Shown: positions 1 through 11,958, numbered from the stretch's first letter. The stretch is 64,000 nucleotides of DNA from Piezodorus guildinii (GCA_023052935.1 CM041294.1:22964635-23028634), one strand, 5' to 3'. A program made the numbers and translations. Notes: generated by a model from the letters alone, not told the origin.

Positions 1-818
1 CTCACTAAGGAATGGTCCATTTATTGCTATAAGACAGTGATAGGTTTTTTTCACTATTAGCTTAGCTTAGAGCATGTTTAGAAGTGGGGGCTAGGGCTGA
101 AAAGACTGCTGACTGATCAAAATTAGTTATGCCTCTATACTTCATTACTGAAAATCGAAATGTAATTATGAAGAACAAGCTATGCACACAGCTTATGTTT
201 ATTTTTATTATGTTTTACATGCAGCTTTGTGTTATTCACATCTTGCTACTGTAATTTAAAAAAAATTCAGATTGTCCTATTAGAGTAAGAGGAAAAAAAA
301 TTATATCTTTGCTTATATATATATTCTTTTTATTTATTTTTTTTTATCCACTTTTACATTATTTTTATTTTTCCCAACTGCTGATTATTTCTTTGCAATA
401 TTGGTTAGATATCTTCCCGTTACTGCTTTTCCTTGCTATTCTGTCATGGATAGGTGGAAAATGTACTTATGTTTTCTTATAGATTTTCTTTATTACAACT
501 GGCAATACCCATCCAATGGCTGTTTTTAAACTTACATTTAGTTTTCTTTAAATCACCTTTGTTCATTATTGGTTTATGCTTCTGAATTCTCATTTTATAA
601 AAATCTATTTAAAGTTAACCTAATTAAGTCATTGATTTGCTTCCATGAATATAAAAACAATGACCGATGCCCACCTACCAATGCCAGCTTTTTATTGTTA
701 TTCTTTTCTTCATGCCATTTATTGTTTATATTTGGCTATTAAGAGAAAAATGTAATTAGCTATATTTATAATGATTATACAATTATTATAGAAAATATAT
801 TTTTTTCTTTTGTTTCAG
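1..818. other. Intronic AT-rich sequence upstream of exon 819-894
   Basis: No coding signal or recognised repeat. The last bases before 819 form a good 3' splice site: a T-rich tract (about 800-815) ending in tttgtttcag. This is probably the end of an intron whose upstream exon, expected to hold the start codon, lies left of the window. Confidence 0.5.
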
Positions 819-894
819 TTGGCTGCCATATGCTCCAATTGGAAACCAGGTGCCCGGAACAAGATTTATTGCTTTCAAAGTACCATTAAGAGAG
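819..894 (+). CDS. DUSP11: Exon of DUSP11/PIR1-like RNA 5'-phosphatase (N-terminal part of the domain)
   Basis: Between the acceptor tttgtttcag and the donor gag|gttagt lies a 76-nt open exon. Its first base completes a codon from the previous exon; it then reads W-L-P-Y-A-P-I-G-N-Q followed by VPGTRFIAFKVPL and R-E, ending in phase 0. The GTRFIAFKVPL string is the signature opening of the DUSP11/PIR1 family, phosphatases of the cysteine-based type that remove 5' phosphates from triphosphorylated RNAs in the nucleus; in known members it sits shortly before the catalytic HC-x5-R loop. No catalytic residue lies in this exon and none was found elsewhere in the window. The mRNA-capping triphosphatase is a related family but differs in this stretch. 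Identification rests on memory of the family; splice sites and frame are seen directly. Confidence 0.8.
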
Positions 895-2111
895 GTTAGT
901 AACTGTTTTTTAATTTATGTATATTTAAAGGGTTTTCAAGGGATATTTTGTTAATATTGCAATACCTGTTATTAAAGTCACATATTAATAATATGTTGGA
1001 AATATGGATTATATCCCTATAATATATGTAGAATTTTATTTTAAGATGATGCTTAAGACTTAATGTGAGTCTCCTGAGTCAATTGCCACCTATTGAAAAC
1101 AATTAGCTTTTTACTTGAGGCTTAGAATTCACCATTTAACTCTTAAAAACGTTGATTTTTTAAAAAATTTTATTCAATATTCAGGCTTGTTATTTTGTAA
1201 TTTTTTTGGGTTTTGCTGAGATCACGCTCAGCCGCCAGGGTTTTTCCTCATTTTTGGGTACCCACTTTATAGAGGCTGGGTCTGCCACAGGAGGGTCTCC
1301 ATATCCCAGGATCCTCCCATGGCTGAAATAACAGAATAAATAATATTCCCTCATAGCCGGGATTTGAACCCAGGACCTGGACCTTAGTAGAATAGCGCTC
1401 TATCCACTTGACCAAGCTGCTCCCTAAAATTAGCTTCACAATACGGTTCACTTCTGGTAAAACATTTTTGTTTCAATTGGATTAGTTAAGCGCAATAGTC
1501 ATTCAACTAATTTAATATTCCACAAACTGAGGTTAACTGTTTAAATACTTATCAATTAAAATAAACTTCATCACTGTCTTCGGACATTATCAATAAACAA
1601 TATCTTAATTATTTCTAATACTGAATTTAATTTGTAAATAAGTAGAAACCTAAAATCAAATAGAAGGTTCAGTCCAAATAGTACCTATCACTAGTGATAT
1701 TCTCCCATACATTGGTGCTACTGCTGGTCGTTCCCAAAGGAATCCTTTCTCCTACACCACTGTTTATTCTTTGGTCTTAACGGACAATTTTCCTAACAAA
1801 AAAGTATTAAGGTTTTGATTTTCTCTGTTTATCATAATTGGATTCAGATCCCTGACAGTTTGCAGTGCCTACTGAAGAGATTGGGGTAGAAAATAATCAT
1901 ATCGTTTGCTTTTGCTTCTTATTAATCTTAGAGTTAAAATATTGGTAAGTGAAATTAAAACCGTTTAAAGAATTATATTTATTTTCGCTGGAAACATATG
2001 TTTTTGGTTAAATAATATACCAATATAAAATTATTAAGTAGAATAATCTCAGAAGTTTATGCCCTGTTTGTCACTTTACATTACCGTCCACAACTTTCTG
2101 TATAACATTTT
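895..2111. other. Start of the large intron, mostly unique
   Basis: Begins with the donor gttagt. Apart from SINE A copy 1 (1216-1425), I recognise no repeat, conserved block or coding frame here. Confidence 0.5.
1216..1425 (-). repeat. tRNA-derived SINE, family A, copy 1
   Basis: Read on the minus strand, the element begins AGGGAGCAGC, has a Pol III A box (TGGTCAAGTGGATAGAG) and, about 45 nt later, a B box GGTTCAAATCC (1360-1370 on +), then a body shared with 29129-29451 and 56262-56443 (CCTCCTGTGGCAGACCC, TATAAAGTGGGTACCC, GGCGGCTGAGCGTGATCTC). The 3' end is truncated after GATCTCAGC. It is not a functional tRNA gene: the head does not fold cleanly and continues into a SINE body. Confidence 0.85.
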
Positions 2112-2335
2112 TACTTTCACTTACCTATATCTGAAATATATAGTAAGGGAAAGTATTGCGATCGTGAAAATTTTCCAATTCCAGTTTTCGACGGAAATAC
2201 ATGTTTTAGGGTCTCATGAGTCCAAAAGACCAAGTCCTGCAAAAAGGTCTGTGTGTGTGTGGTAACTCCTGGGCGAAAACGAGAAGTCCTTTGAAACTGA
2301 AATTTCATATTTAAAACAACTATAAGTTCGGGATG
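2112..2335 (-). mobile_element. HINE-like repeat, copy 1 (3' end fragment)
   Basis: Begins on + with tactttcacttacc, the inverted terminal motif, followed by the family strings gggaaagtattgcgatcgtg, agggtc, (TG)n and gaaatttcatattta, then loses similarity. It lies head to head with copy 2, making an imperfect inverted pair. Confidence 0.8.
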
Positions 2336-2980
2336 TTACAGAATCTTTACATCTATATTACTATTGATTTGTTTGGAGAAAAAAAATGTCCCTAACAAAT
2401 ATTTTTCCCCTTTTTTCTCTCCTAGTTATCAAATTCGTTCAACTTATATATTTACCCATTTCTTATCAATAATAACAAAATGATATGGTTAATTTTGTGG
2501 AATCTAGAAAATTTAAGGTACTTTAGAGGAAGAAAATGAAAAAAACTCGGCATTTTAGCCCTGTCAGACTATTTCAATAAGAATCAAACATACACCATAT
2601 TAAAGCCCAATAAATTTTACATCGATATAGCGAGTTTAATGAAAATCGTCAAATCCGTTTTTGAGAAAATTGGTAAAAAGCTGAAAAAAAAAAAAGAATG
2701 GTATAAAGTGGCTCTTCTGATTGGCCGATTTTGGTGGAAAATTTCCTGTAACATATCAGTCATATAAGATCCTATAGTATGAGATTTTAGTTTTGTATCA
2801 CTTGGGTAAAACAAGGTAAACTTACCACACACACACACACACACACAGACCTCTTTGCAGGACTTGGTCATTTGGACACATGGGACCCTAAAACGTGTAT
2901 TTCCGGTGAAAACTCGAATTCAAAAATTTTCACGATGGCAATACTGTCCCTTATATATATTTCATATATATGTATATATT

Positions 2981-4164
2981 GTTTGATCAGTTCTTGACTG
3001 TTGATAATTTAAGTTTCTATTATTCTCAGGTTTCAGTCGTTGAATAAACAATTTTATCTATGCGACGTTTCGAGAATTTATTGTTCTCATAATCATGCCT
3101 TAACAATGGAAAAACAAAAAAAACAGAACATTAATATTATTATACAATAATTAATATATTATGTTATTGTTAGAGATATAGAAAAGAATACATTGAACAA
3201 TGAATACTCTTACAGTAGGTACATAGATATTTTAAATTAGGATTAAAGTTTCATATTTTATCATAAATGTTAGTCTGTGGGAATATTTATCAAATTCAGT
3301 TAAAATAATATTTATTATTTATATTTATTTAATATTTTAATACCTTGTGAAGACAAATGCGGAAAGTCTTATTTTGGAACATCTGAACAATATTTAAAAA
3401 GGAGAGTACACCAACACAAATATAGCTGCACTTCAATTAAAAAAACCCAAATAAACCTGACCAAACTGCCCTCTCTACTCATTTCAGAAAAACATTCATA
3501 CCAATTTTATTCATGGGACATTCATTCAGATTTCACTCACCCAAAATTATTCATTATGTAAAAAACAGCTTCAAATGAAACTTCAAAGAAATGATTACCA
3601 TAGAGAAATATAAAAATCGCGCCATAAATAAAAAAATCGGATGTCTAAAACCTTAATTTATATTACTCAAATTTGATAAACACATATTAAAATTTAAAAA
3701 AAATAAAATAAACGTCTTAATAATAATACAAAATATAACGAAAACAACTCAACAGTAGGAGCATACCCCAGACTCCTGACGTCATCATAAATTCCTGGAA
3801 AATCTTCCATACTTGAACTATTCCTTTTTTATTTTTTCAGTGTTCTTTCAAAGTTTGTAGGCTACACATGTTTAATTAAGACACTATTTTGTCCAAAATT
3901 GTAAGTAATTCTATAATAATATCTTTAATGTAAATCCTAATTTAAAATATCTATGTACCTACTGTATGAGTATTCATTTTTCAATGTATTCTTTTCTATA
4001 TCTCTAACAATAACATCATATATTAATTATTGTATAATAATATTAATGTTCGTTTTTTTTGTTTTTCCATTGTTAAGGCATGATTATGAGAACAATAAAT
4101 TCTCGAAACGTCGCATAGATAAAATTGTTTATTCATTGACTGAAACCTGAGAACAACAGAAACT
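2981..4164 (+). mobile_element. Penelope-like element (PLE) family P3, copy 1, degraded
   Basis: Same structure as 25822-27327: inverted terminal arms (left about 2995-3246, shortened; right about 3808-4164) around a centre with a broken GIY-YIG region at 3345-3690. Both arms carry the block with ttctcgaaacgtcgc (4101-4114 on +; 3062-3076 as its complement), a hammerhead-like core. The flanks are TA-rich. Confidence 0.75.
3345..3690 (+). pseudogene. Remnant of PLE GIY-YIG endonuclease
   Basis: Nucleotide-level copy of 26530-26856 (shared strings such as gaagacaaatgcggaaagtc and cttattttggaacatc) but with several small insertions and deletions, including an extra A in the run near 3441 and a duplicated segment near 3490-3520. 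The frame is broken. It encodes the YFG-type nuclease core only in pieces. Confidence 0.8.
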
Positions 4165-4200
4165 AATATATATATATATATATAAAGGTAAGTGAAAGTA

Positions 4201-4720
4201 ATAACTATATGAAGGTAAAATTTTGCACGATAAAACTGTTCTGTTTGCAATTTATATTTTTTTTTCCCCAAAGATTTTTGTAATTTAAGAGTGAAACTGT
4301 ATTTATTTTTTTTAGATAGAAAATTATCCTATTTTGCCTAGGAACTCCCATTTATTAACTGAACGCGCAGTCTGTGGAAAGGTGTGATGAAACGGATGAA
4401 AATATGCTAAATACGGGCGTAATTAGTTGTAGAAACATTGTTGCGTTGACCCCCCGAAGTTTGATTAACGGCCCTCCACAGGTGCAACGCCAATCAATTA
4501 ACCGATGTGAAAGCTGGACGTCGGGTGTGAGTTTTTTATATTCCGGGGGTCTATTTATGATCCCTTAATGATAATAGATACCCAGAAGTGAGCAATTCGG
4601 CAGGGGATATCCCTACTGAAATATATGTTCCTAGGTGTCATGGCTTCCTATCCGCCTAACTGCGCCCTATGTCGCTTCCTCCCCGGCTCAGATAAAACTT
4701 CGTATGAATCCATTGTTTTT
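4201..4720. other. Unique, GC-richer block
   Basis: No frame or repeat recognised. From about 4360 to 4700 the composition is clearly less AT-rich and more complex than its surroundings (for example gttgaccccccgaag, ccacaggtgcaacgccaat). It could hold conserved non-coding sequence; nothing in the sequence proves it. Confidence 0.35.
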
Positions 4721-5407
4721 TACTTTCACTTACTATATATAGTAAGGAAAAGTATTGCGATAGTGAAAATTTTCGAATTCAAGTTTTCAACGGAAATACA
4801 CATTTTAGGGTCCTCCGAGTCCAAATAACCAAGTCCCGCAAAAAGGTCTGTGTGTGTGGTAACTCCCGGGCGGAAACGGTAAGTCCTATAAAAATGAAAT
4901 TTCATATTTAAGACAAATATACGCCGGGGACGTACGTTACAAAACCTTTTTCATCAAAATGAGCTTATAAGAAGAGCCACTTTATACCATGCATTTTGCA
5001 CCTTTTTGGGATTTTCTCGAAAACGGTTCCGACGATTTTGATTAAACTCGCTGTATCGATGTAAAATTTAATGGGCTTTAATATCATTTAGGTTTCATTT
5101 GGATTAAAATGGTCTGACAGGGCTTAAATGCCGATATTTTAAATTTTCTTTCTCTAAAGTACCTTTAATTTTCTTGATTATATAAAAATAACTATATTAT
5201 CTTGTTACCACTGATGAAAAACAGGTAAATATATAAATTGAATGAATTCGATACCAAACTAAAGGAGAAAACAGAAAAAATATTATAAATTTAATTTAAT
5301 TAATTATTTAATAGTTTCACGTATTTTTATCTCTTACTGTATTTGAAAATTCTTTCATTGATTTTAAAAATGGAGGTAAGTGAAAGTCGTGTGTTGCCCG
5401 CACCAGA
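4721..5407 (-). mobile_element. HINE-like repeat, copy 3, internally deleted
   Basis: Both termini are present: tactttcacttactatatatagtaagg at the + left edge and ggtaagtgaaagtcgtgtgttgcccgcaccaga at the right (each given here only as landmarks of the family ends). About 200 bp between the ctaaaggagaaaac block and the ttaattaatt block are missing. Confidence 0.85.
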
Positions 5408-6015
5408 TTTTTAAGGAATCTATTTGGATATAGTACGATTATCTCATGGGATCTACACAAATTGATTCAATGAAGAGAACGGTATAGAGACTAAGTAGCG
5501 TTTAGCACTAAATACGTATTCGAATTAGAAGTGTATGATAATCCCAAGCCCTGTTTAATAAAAATCTAATATGGCCACCGTCAACTGGTCAACATACCTC
5601 TTTACAACTTTTTTCTCTCCTTTCCGTAGAAGGCGTACCTTTGTGAACTTAATTAATTTTTTTTTATTCTTTAAACTACCGAAGTGTTTTTTCGCAGTAT
5701 GGATAAATAAATGACTGATGAAGTAAATGTAAAAAAAAGGAAAAAAAAGTCAGAATTATTTTCAATAAATAGGAAATATAGAAAAACGAAAATGAAAATT
5801 AAGAAATATTTAAACACTAGAAATTATGTTTTGTATGTTAATTATGTTAAGACCATTATATAATATTTTTAAAAAAAGTTAAATTTGCGTATCTCTAAGT
5901 TTCGAGATATATTTAACATATCTGCTATAAATGTTAATATCCCTTGGTTTTAATTATAAGGAAGCTAAATGATCTTTTGGTTTATTATTTTTAATAATCA
6001 ACCTTTCCAATCGAC

Positions 6016-6046
<31 letters not shown>

Positions 6047-7499
6047 ACCCCCGCTTCAAAATTTGAGAGCTTACGTTTCAGGATGCTTAAAATCCGAAGA
6101 ACGCCGTCCGCGGCATTTCTCCGAAACTGCTGGACCATTTTTTTTAATTCGCCACAAAAATTCTAGTCCATACAACGATGATTCCTAACACCTAGACGTT
6201 GATATCAGCTAGTTAGTTTCGAAATGGTGGCCGATTAAACGTGATTCAATTCAATAACTCAGTTATTTTTGAAGATAAAGGACCAATTTACGCCCGAAAA
6301 GGATTAATTTAGTATTACTTTATTATTTAGTATATTACTATTTAAAGATGCAGTAAACCGCCTTTTGAACAATCATAAGTCGATTCTTATTGATAATAAA
6401 AGGAATTTTCATAAAAGACTAATTCATCAGGCTAAGCGTATAACTATCTCAAATGCCCTTCAATTCCTCATGAGACAATAGAAAACGAACTTAAAAGGTT
6501 AGGCCTTAGATTAGTCTCCCCCATGCACTTCCTCAGGCCGGGTACCAAGACCCACGGCTGGCACATATACTTAGTTTTCGACGGCAAATCTACATGAAAG
6601 AGAAAAAAAATTGAAATTTTACGATAGAGAAAAGAATATAAAATCCGTTTATCCTAATTAATAATAAGTAAATACCAAACATTTTTGCTTTTAGTGGCAT
6701 TCGATAGAGAATTAAATTTTAAACAAAATGAAAAAAGAATCCCATTATATAATTAAATATTAATTTTTTATAAAGATCCTTAACGATTTTCACAATTACG
6801 GCTCTAATAATTTTGATTAAATTCGCTGTATCGATGTAAAATGAAGAAAAGAACAAACAATTTTTTAATGTAATTATAATAAAAAAGTATTGTAATATAG
6901 ATGTATTATATATTGTTGGAAAGTACACTAAGTTGAATAAGGTAATGGAAGGGCTGACAAGCGGATAAAACTAAGTTATTGTTGGGGATACAATAATAAT
7001 TTATATTTTTAGAGAATTTCATCTTTAACACATTTTTCTATCGAAACTCAATGTAATTATTTTGTGTTGCGCGCTCTGAGTTTTTTTTTTTTTTACTCAA
7101 ACAAACGAGGATAGGGTATGAATATAATATTTTCCCAGTGATTAAAATCGTTCTGGGGTAATGAAACGTTAAATAACAGGACACACCAACGTTTTCCCAC
7201 TAACCCTTTCCTCTGAAAAGTTTGATTTAGGAAGAGAGCTGAAGCTATAATTATTACATGTATAATAGATGTAGGTGTAGGTGGCCATGGGAAAGATCTC
7301 CTGTGAACCATATGGCGCCCCATCTATCAGCCTATCAGTGCTACCCTCCGACCTAACTTTAAGCCGCTTTGTAATACTTATTTATTTATCTTTTCCATAT
7401 CCTACCTTTTAACGCTCCGAATGGTCAATTTGGACATTTACTATGGAAATTATCTGATTCAATAATCCTTAGATTATCGTATCTATCAGTGGAATATAT
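5408..7499. other. AT-rich intron sequence with small repeat scraps
   Basis: Holds a (A)n tract (6017-6044) followed by dispersed repeat I (to about 6165; caaaatttgagagcttacg, also at 50055-50155, 56446-56600 and 57395-57500), and a 58-bp HINE scrap at 6786-6843. A frame near 6352-6450 reads R-L-L-N-N-H-K-S-I-L-I-D but I cannot assign it. A (T)n tract is at 7081-7094. No other feature. Confidence 0.4.
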
Positions 7500-8140
7500 C
7501 AGGGTGTCCAGCAACAGGGAAAATGGGGAAAACCGGTAAAAGTCAGGGATTTTAAAAACACATGAATTAGTCAGAAAATGTCTTCATTGGTCAGGGAAAA
7601 TGGTCCCTAAATAACTAACATCGTTTCTTCTTCACTCAGGCAAAAGTTCCAATATGCCTATTTGTTGTGATGTTGCAAATATCATAAAGTGAGTTTAATA
7701 TTTGATATCAGGAAGGACAGGAGGTGGAGAAGAGTAAATTCAACGTTCAGGTGAAGAAATTGGAGGCAAAAAAAATCGAAACTGCTTCAAGAAGCTCTTC
7801 AGAAAGTTGGCTGCAGAGATTTCAACATTAAAGAAAAGATCTTAAATTTTATATAGATATATTGATTGTAAATAATAGCAGTATTCAAGTTCATCATAAT
7901 TCATTAACAAGTCAGCTTAAACAACTACAATTTCAGCTGGTGTCGGGTTGATATAGTTGAATCTTATCGTAAAGTAATTAGTCATTATATATATATTTTT
8001 AATCTAGTATACCATATTAATTATAATTATTATTTGTTTTGTCAATTTTCCCCGAGATTTGGCCAGGTAAAAGACTTACAATATCGAAAAGTCGGGGAAA
8101 AGTCAGGGAATTTCTTTGAGCCGCTTTGATAGACACCCTG
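7500..8140. mobile_element. Non-autonomous TIR element, family E, copy 1
   Basis: Ends are inverted: CAGGGTGTCC at 7500-7509 and its near-complement gacaccctg at 8132-8140; TATAT lies directly outside both ends, a possible target duplication. The inside (tcagggaaaatggtccct, caaaagttccaatatgcct, cagctggtgtcgggt) recurs at 35795-36455. No transposase frame is seen. CAGGG ends suggest hAT- or P-like, which is inference. Confidence 0.6.
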
Positions 8141-8161
8141 TATATTCTCTTTCTCTCTCTC

Positions 8162-8167
<6 letters not shown>

Positions 8168-8207
<40 letters not shown>
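8168..8207. repeat. (TA)n microsatellite
   Basis: Pure TA run preceded by a (CT)n stretch and followed by acacacac. Confidence 0.95.
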
Positions 8208-8209
<2 letters not shown>

Positions 8210-8655
8210 CACACACACATACATACATATACATATATATCTATTTTTCTAATTGTTTAGAAGAAGTTCTAAACCATTAGACGGATTTGGATACGATTTT
8301 CACCATCATATAGGGCATTCTTTTCTGAAGGTTTATCAGTAAAATACTTTGCAATTAAGCTTTTCCTTAAACGGTAACAATATATTTCTATAACCAAGTC
8401 ATCCAAAAATTATTTCTGAAATATTAGTAGTAATATAGTCGTTGAGCTAATATAAATATAATATAGTCAATAAAGTCACGAACATATTTTATCGGTAAAG
8501 ATGATGTCAACAATCCAACGGGATAATTAAATGGTCCGCAGTACCACCTCATAATCTGCAATCCAAAATCGGATCGGCAATAATTAAGTCGCACAATATA
8601 AACCAACCATACTCTTTGTATTGCGCCCGACATACGGTAAAAAAATAATGAAAAA
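8208..8655. other. AT-rich intron sequence
   Basis: Nothing recognised. Confidence 0.4.
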
Positions 8656-9550
8656 TCTGGTGCGGGCAACACACGACTTTCACTTACATCAATTTGAAAA
8701 ATCAATGAAAGAATTTTCAAATAGAGTTAGAGTTAAAAATACGTGAAACTATTAAAGAATTAAATAAATTTAATTTATATAGAAACATGTGTTTTATTAA
8801 AAAATCTTTTATTTTATTACCTAAAATAATCAGTTAGTTTTATCTTCTTCTCATCACTCTCTATTAACTTCTAAAAGCTTGTGTATGAGATGATATTTTT
8901 TCTAAAATCTTTAGCTTTCCAACGGTATATCATACATGTATATTACTGCTCTTATGTTCAAAAACGAAAAATTGCATTAAAAAAATATTTTTTCTGTTTT
9001 CTCCTTTAGTTGGGTATCGAATTGATTCAATTTATATATTTACCTGTTTTTCATCAGCGTTAACAAGATAATCTAGTTATTATTATTGAATCTACAAAAT
9101 TAAAGGTACTTTAGGGGAAGAAAATTTAAAATATCGGTATTTAAGCCCTGTCAGACCATTTTTATCCAAATAAAACCTACATTACTCCAAGCCCATTAAA
9201 TTTTACATCGATATAGCGAGTTTAATCAAAATCGTCATAACCGTTTTCGAGAAAATCGAAAAAAGGTGCAAAATGCATGGTATAAAGTGCCTCTTCTGGT
9301 AAGCTCATTTTGATGAAAAAAGTTTTGTCACGTCTTGGGCGTATAGTTGTCTTAAATATGAAATTACAGTTTCATAGGACTTACCGTTTCCGCCCGGGAG
9401 TTACCACACACACACACACACAGACTTTTTTGCGGGACTTGGTTATTTGGACTCAGGGGACCCTAAAACGTATATTTCCGTTGAAAACTGGAATTCGAAA
9501 ATTTTCACGATCGCAATACTCCCCCTTACTATATATAGTAAGTGAAAGTA
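8656..9550 (+). mobile_element. HINE-like (Helentron-type, non-autonomous) repeat, copy 5, full length
   Basis: Reference copy. The 5' end is TCTGGTGCGGGCAACACACG, then subterminal CTTTCACTTAC; the body is AT-rich; a (CA)n tract (9403-9421) follows the conserved TTTCCGCCCGGGAGTTACC; then GGGACTTGG, GGACCCTAAAACG and, at the 3' end, a short TA hairpin (CTTACTATATATAGTAAG) followed by TGAAAGTA. Subterminal inverted repeats, microsatellite, terminal hairpin and no evident target duplication are the hallmarks of DINE-1/HINE elements moved by Helentron/Helitron2 proteins. There is no coding capacity; the (CA)n gives an artificial His-Thr frame. A TIR-type MITE is the alternative. Confidence 0.75.
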
Positions 9551-10932
9551 AAAATGTCATTGAAGCCACAATTGAGACGTTGATTTCCGAAAGGTACTAT
9601 ATCCACTTTAGAAAATTTTACAGGAAGTTCTGTCATTTGTTTATTATTGGACCAATTTACGTGATTCTTTTTTTATTAAAATCAAAAGTTGATTTTTAAG
9701 TGTGTTGCCAACTCATTTTTCCAAATTATTGCACATTTCCGATGATTTTAAACTATATAATATGGATATAGTACTTTTTGGAAGAATAAGTTGGTAACAG
9801 TCACTATAACCTTCCCGATACAACATTACCGATAACTAACGTCTTTATATCGTTAATTACTAAGTTTTGTAAATTTCCTTATTCTCTCTCTGAGAAATAT
9901 CTTTCTTTGTTGTTTAATTACATTAATTATCTATTCTTCATAAAGAAAGTAAATATTCAAAGGAAAATTTATCTATTTATGGCACTATGATAAGAATGTA
10001 TGTAATTATGAAGTTTGTTTTGAACGTTCATTTACTATTTGTGTGAATTTAGCAAATTTAACTATATTATTAACGACTTGTAAACAATATTTAACCATAG
10101 ATACTGATAAACAGTAATTTTTGAACTTTAATTTTACATAAAAAAATCGACTACTAAGATAGATCAGACACGGATTTTCTTCACATATTTAGATCGTGGA
10201 ATGCTAATTCCAACTATTTGATGCATCAAATACCATTATTCTATTATAATGTAAGTTTCTGAAAAATTTTAAACCATATTTATGTTTGCAAGAAGAAATA
10301 CCATGAAAAAACTTAATTTAATTGACAACCTAAAAGAACCAAAGCGACGCAACTAAGTTAGAGCCTAAAAACTGATTATTAGGTTAAAACCGTTGATCAA
10401 AATAATAGCGGTGATTCAAGACTTGCTAAATGAACCAATAAAAATGCATAAAATGATCAAAACAATAAATTAATAGTGATATATTATGGTATTAGGTGCT
10501 TCTGCCGTATAGTAGGAAATATTCTGTTTACATAATATATAGTACGTTTTGGAACGAAACATAGATAAAGTACCTTTTGGAATGAAATGGAATTTTTAAA
10601 TACTTTTTTAAAGGATTTTTATGTTTTTTAGATAAAATTTTATGACGGATTTAGATAAAACTAAGCCATTAGAATACAAATATGTGAAAATATCAACTTT
10701 GGAAAAAATGTCCTTTAGTAAGTACCTTTTAAAAATCAACGTCTAAATTTCCAAAGCGATGTACAGAGGCGAAGACGTTTTGATTCTACGGATATCTTAG
10801 ATCCAAAACCTCCATTAAAAAAATAAGCTCAACCACCATAGTTGTTTTTGAGATATTGCGATGACCAGAAAACTGAGTGATAGATTTACCCAATACTAAC
10901 CTCGGATTCTATCGTTTAATTTATATAATTAT
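9551..10932. other. AT-rich unique intron sequence
   Basis: No frame, repeat or RNA recognised over about 1.4 kb. Confidence 0.45.
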
Positions 10933-11045
10933 AGATGGAATAGTCAGGAATCGGTCATTTTTTGAAATTTTTTTAATTTTGATAAAGTTTCGGCTCAAGC
11001 TTGTGAGCCATCATCAGGGCTACAAACATCAGAACAAAAGAGATT
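10933..11045 (-). mobile_element. PLE family P1 inverted arm with hammerhead core (left arm)
   Basis: About 112 bp matching the reverse complement of 12332-12446. Read on the minus strand it contains, at 11020 down to 10981, GCC-CTGATGA, a stem-loop GGCTC-acaagctt-GAGCC, and GAAAC. These are the conserved parts of a hammerhead ribozyme of the minimal PLE type. The base triplet after GAAAC is TTT rather than GTT, so cleavage is probably lost. Confidence 0.6.
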
Positions 11046-11095
11046 TTTACTTCTATATTAGGCTTTAATATAGAAGTAAAAAAAAAAAAAAAAAA

Positions 11096-11098
11096 AAA

Positions 11099-11132
<34 letters not shown>

Positions 11133-11134
11133 AT
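11096..11134. repeat. (TA)n microsatellite
   Basis: TA-rich run following a poly(A) tract that starts at about 11079. Confidence 0.9.
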
Positions 11135-11140
11135 ATTATT

Positions 11141-11705
11141 AGTATCATTCCTTTATCAAATCATTAACTCCCACCACCCATTTTACGTCTACAGCCTTCT
11201 GGTATTTAAATCCTCAACCCATCACCAGGAAACAAGATCCCGTCTGTCTTACCTCCAAACTCCTTTCCACAGAACCAAAAAATACGATTGCTCCTTTTTA
11301 GCCCGTTCCACTGACTTATGGAATACTCTCCCTTCAAACATCCGACATGCTCCTTCCCTACCATCATTCAAATCCCTCCTCTTTCAATATTTACATTCTC
11401 TCCAGTCCGATGTAAGCTAATTTTTAATTTTATTATGCTATTTATGTGAGGTGATTTGTTTATATACTTTAATGAGATGTAAAAGATATATTTTAGGTTG
11501 ATTCTTATTTATTAATTTTTGAATATGTACATAGAGATGTCACAATGACCTTTTATTTATTTTTTTTCTTCTTTTTTTTTGTTATTTATTGTTATAAATG
11601 TAGTTATATATTGTTTTAGCCAGATATAAATTATTATTTTGACCATTAATGTTATTCTGAAGGGACATTGTCCCAGAATAAAGTTTATTTCTATTCTATT
11701 CTATT
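11141..11705 (+). pseudogene. CR1/Jockey-type LINE, 3' end (RT C-terminus and tail)
   Basis: 11220-11417 reads in one frame as the last part of a non-LTR ORF2, including FLARSTDLWNTLPSNIRH and L-P-S-F-K-S-L-L, and ends with a stop. It is followed by an AT-rich 3' UTR and the tail ggacattgtcccagaataaa plus (TTCTA)n. The same tail occurs at 21633-21680 and a relative at 28325-28345. It is 5' truncated, as usual for target-primed insertions. Confidence 0.75.
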
Positions 11706-11707
11706 CT

Positions 11708-11780
<73 letters not shown>
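11706..11780. repeat. (CT)n then (TA)n microsatellite
   Basis: Simple repeat grown from the LINE tail. Confidence 0.95.
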
Positions 11781-11785
<5 letters not shown>

Positions 11786-11794
11786 TATAGATTT

Positions 11795-11958
11795 CAGGCA
11801 CTCGTTAAAGATCCCTATCCCCTAATTAAACCTGGATAGGCAAACTTTAGGAATGTTTTGTTTATTTATTTATTTAAAATAAAAAAAACAAACCCTACTA
11901 AGCCAGTAACTGAATCAAATAAAAAACATTAGATTTCGAAAGATAACATTAGAACAAA
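11795..11958 (+). repeat. SINE family C, copy 1 (3' part) plus shared flank
   Basis: caggcactcgttaaagatcc, cctggataggcaaa and the (TTTA)n tail match 15478-15722 and 19976-20262. The next 70 bp (ctactaagccagtaac, tttcgaaaga) also match 15385-15450 in inverse orientation, so the repeated unit extends beyond the SINE. Confidence 0.75.

Larger units (their letters stand above)
2376..4200 (+). mobile_element. HINE-like repeat, copy 2, split by a Penelope-like insertion
   Basis: Family sequence runs from about 2376 through the (CA)n tract (2826-2848) to the TA-rich hairpin near 2978, is interrupted by 2981-4164, and resumes at 4184-4200 with aggtaagtgaaagta, exactly the missing 3' terminus. The inserted element therefore entered the TATATA loop of this copy's terminal hairpin. 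The 5' third is missing or heavily diverged. Confidence 0.75.

Noticed and set aside
9310..9699. 129-codon frame with Thr-His repeats, and similar frames at 13705-13938 and 20457-20639
   Set aside because: They run through the (CA)n tract of HINE copies; the peptide is a by-product of the microsatellite and differs between copies only by repeat length.
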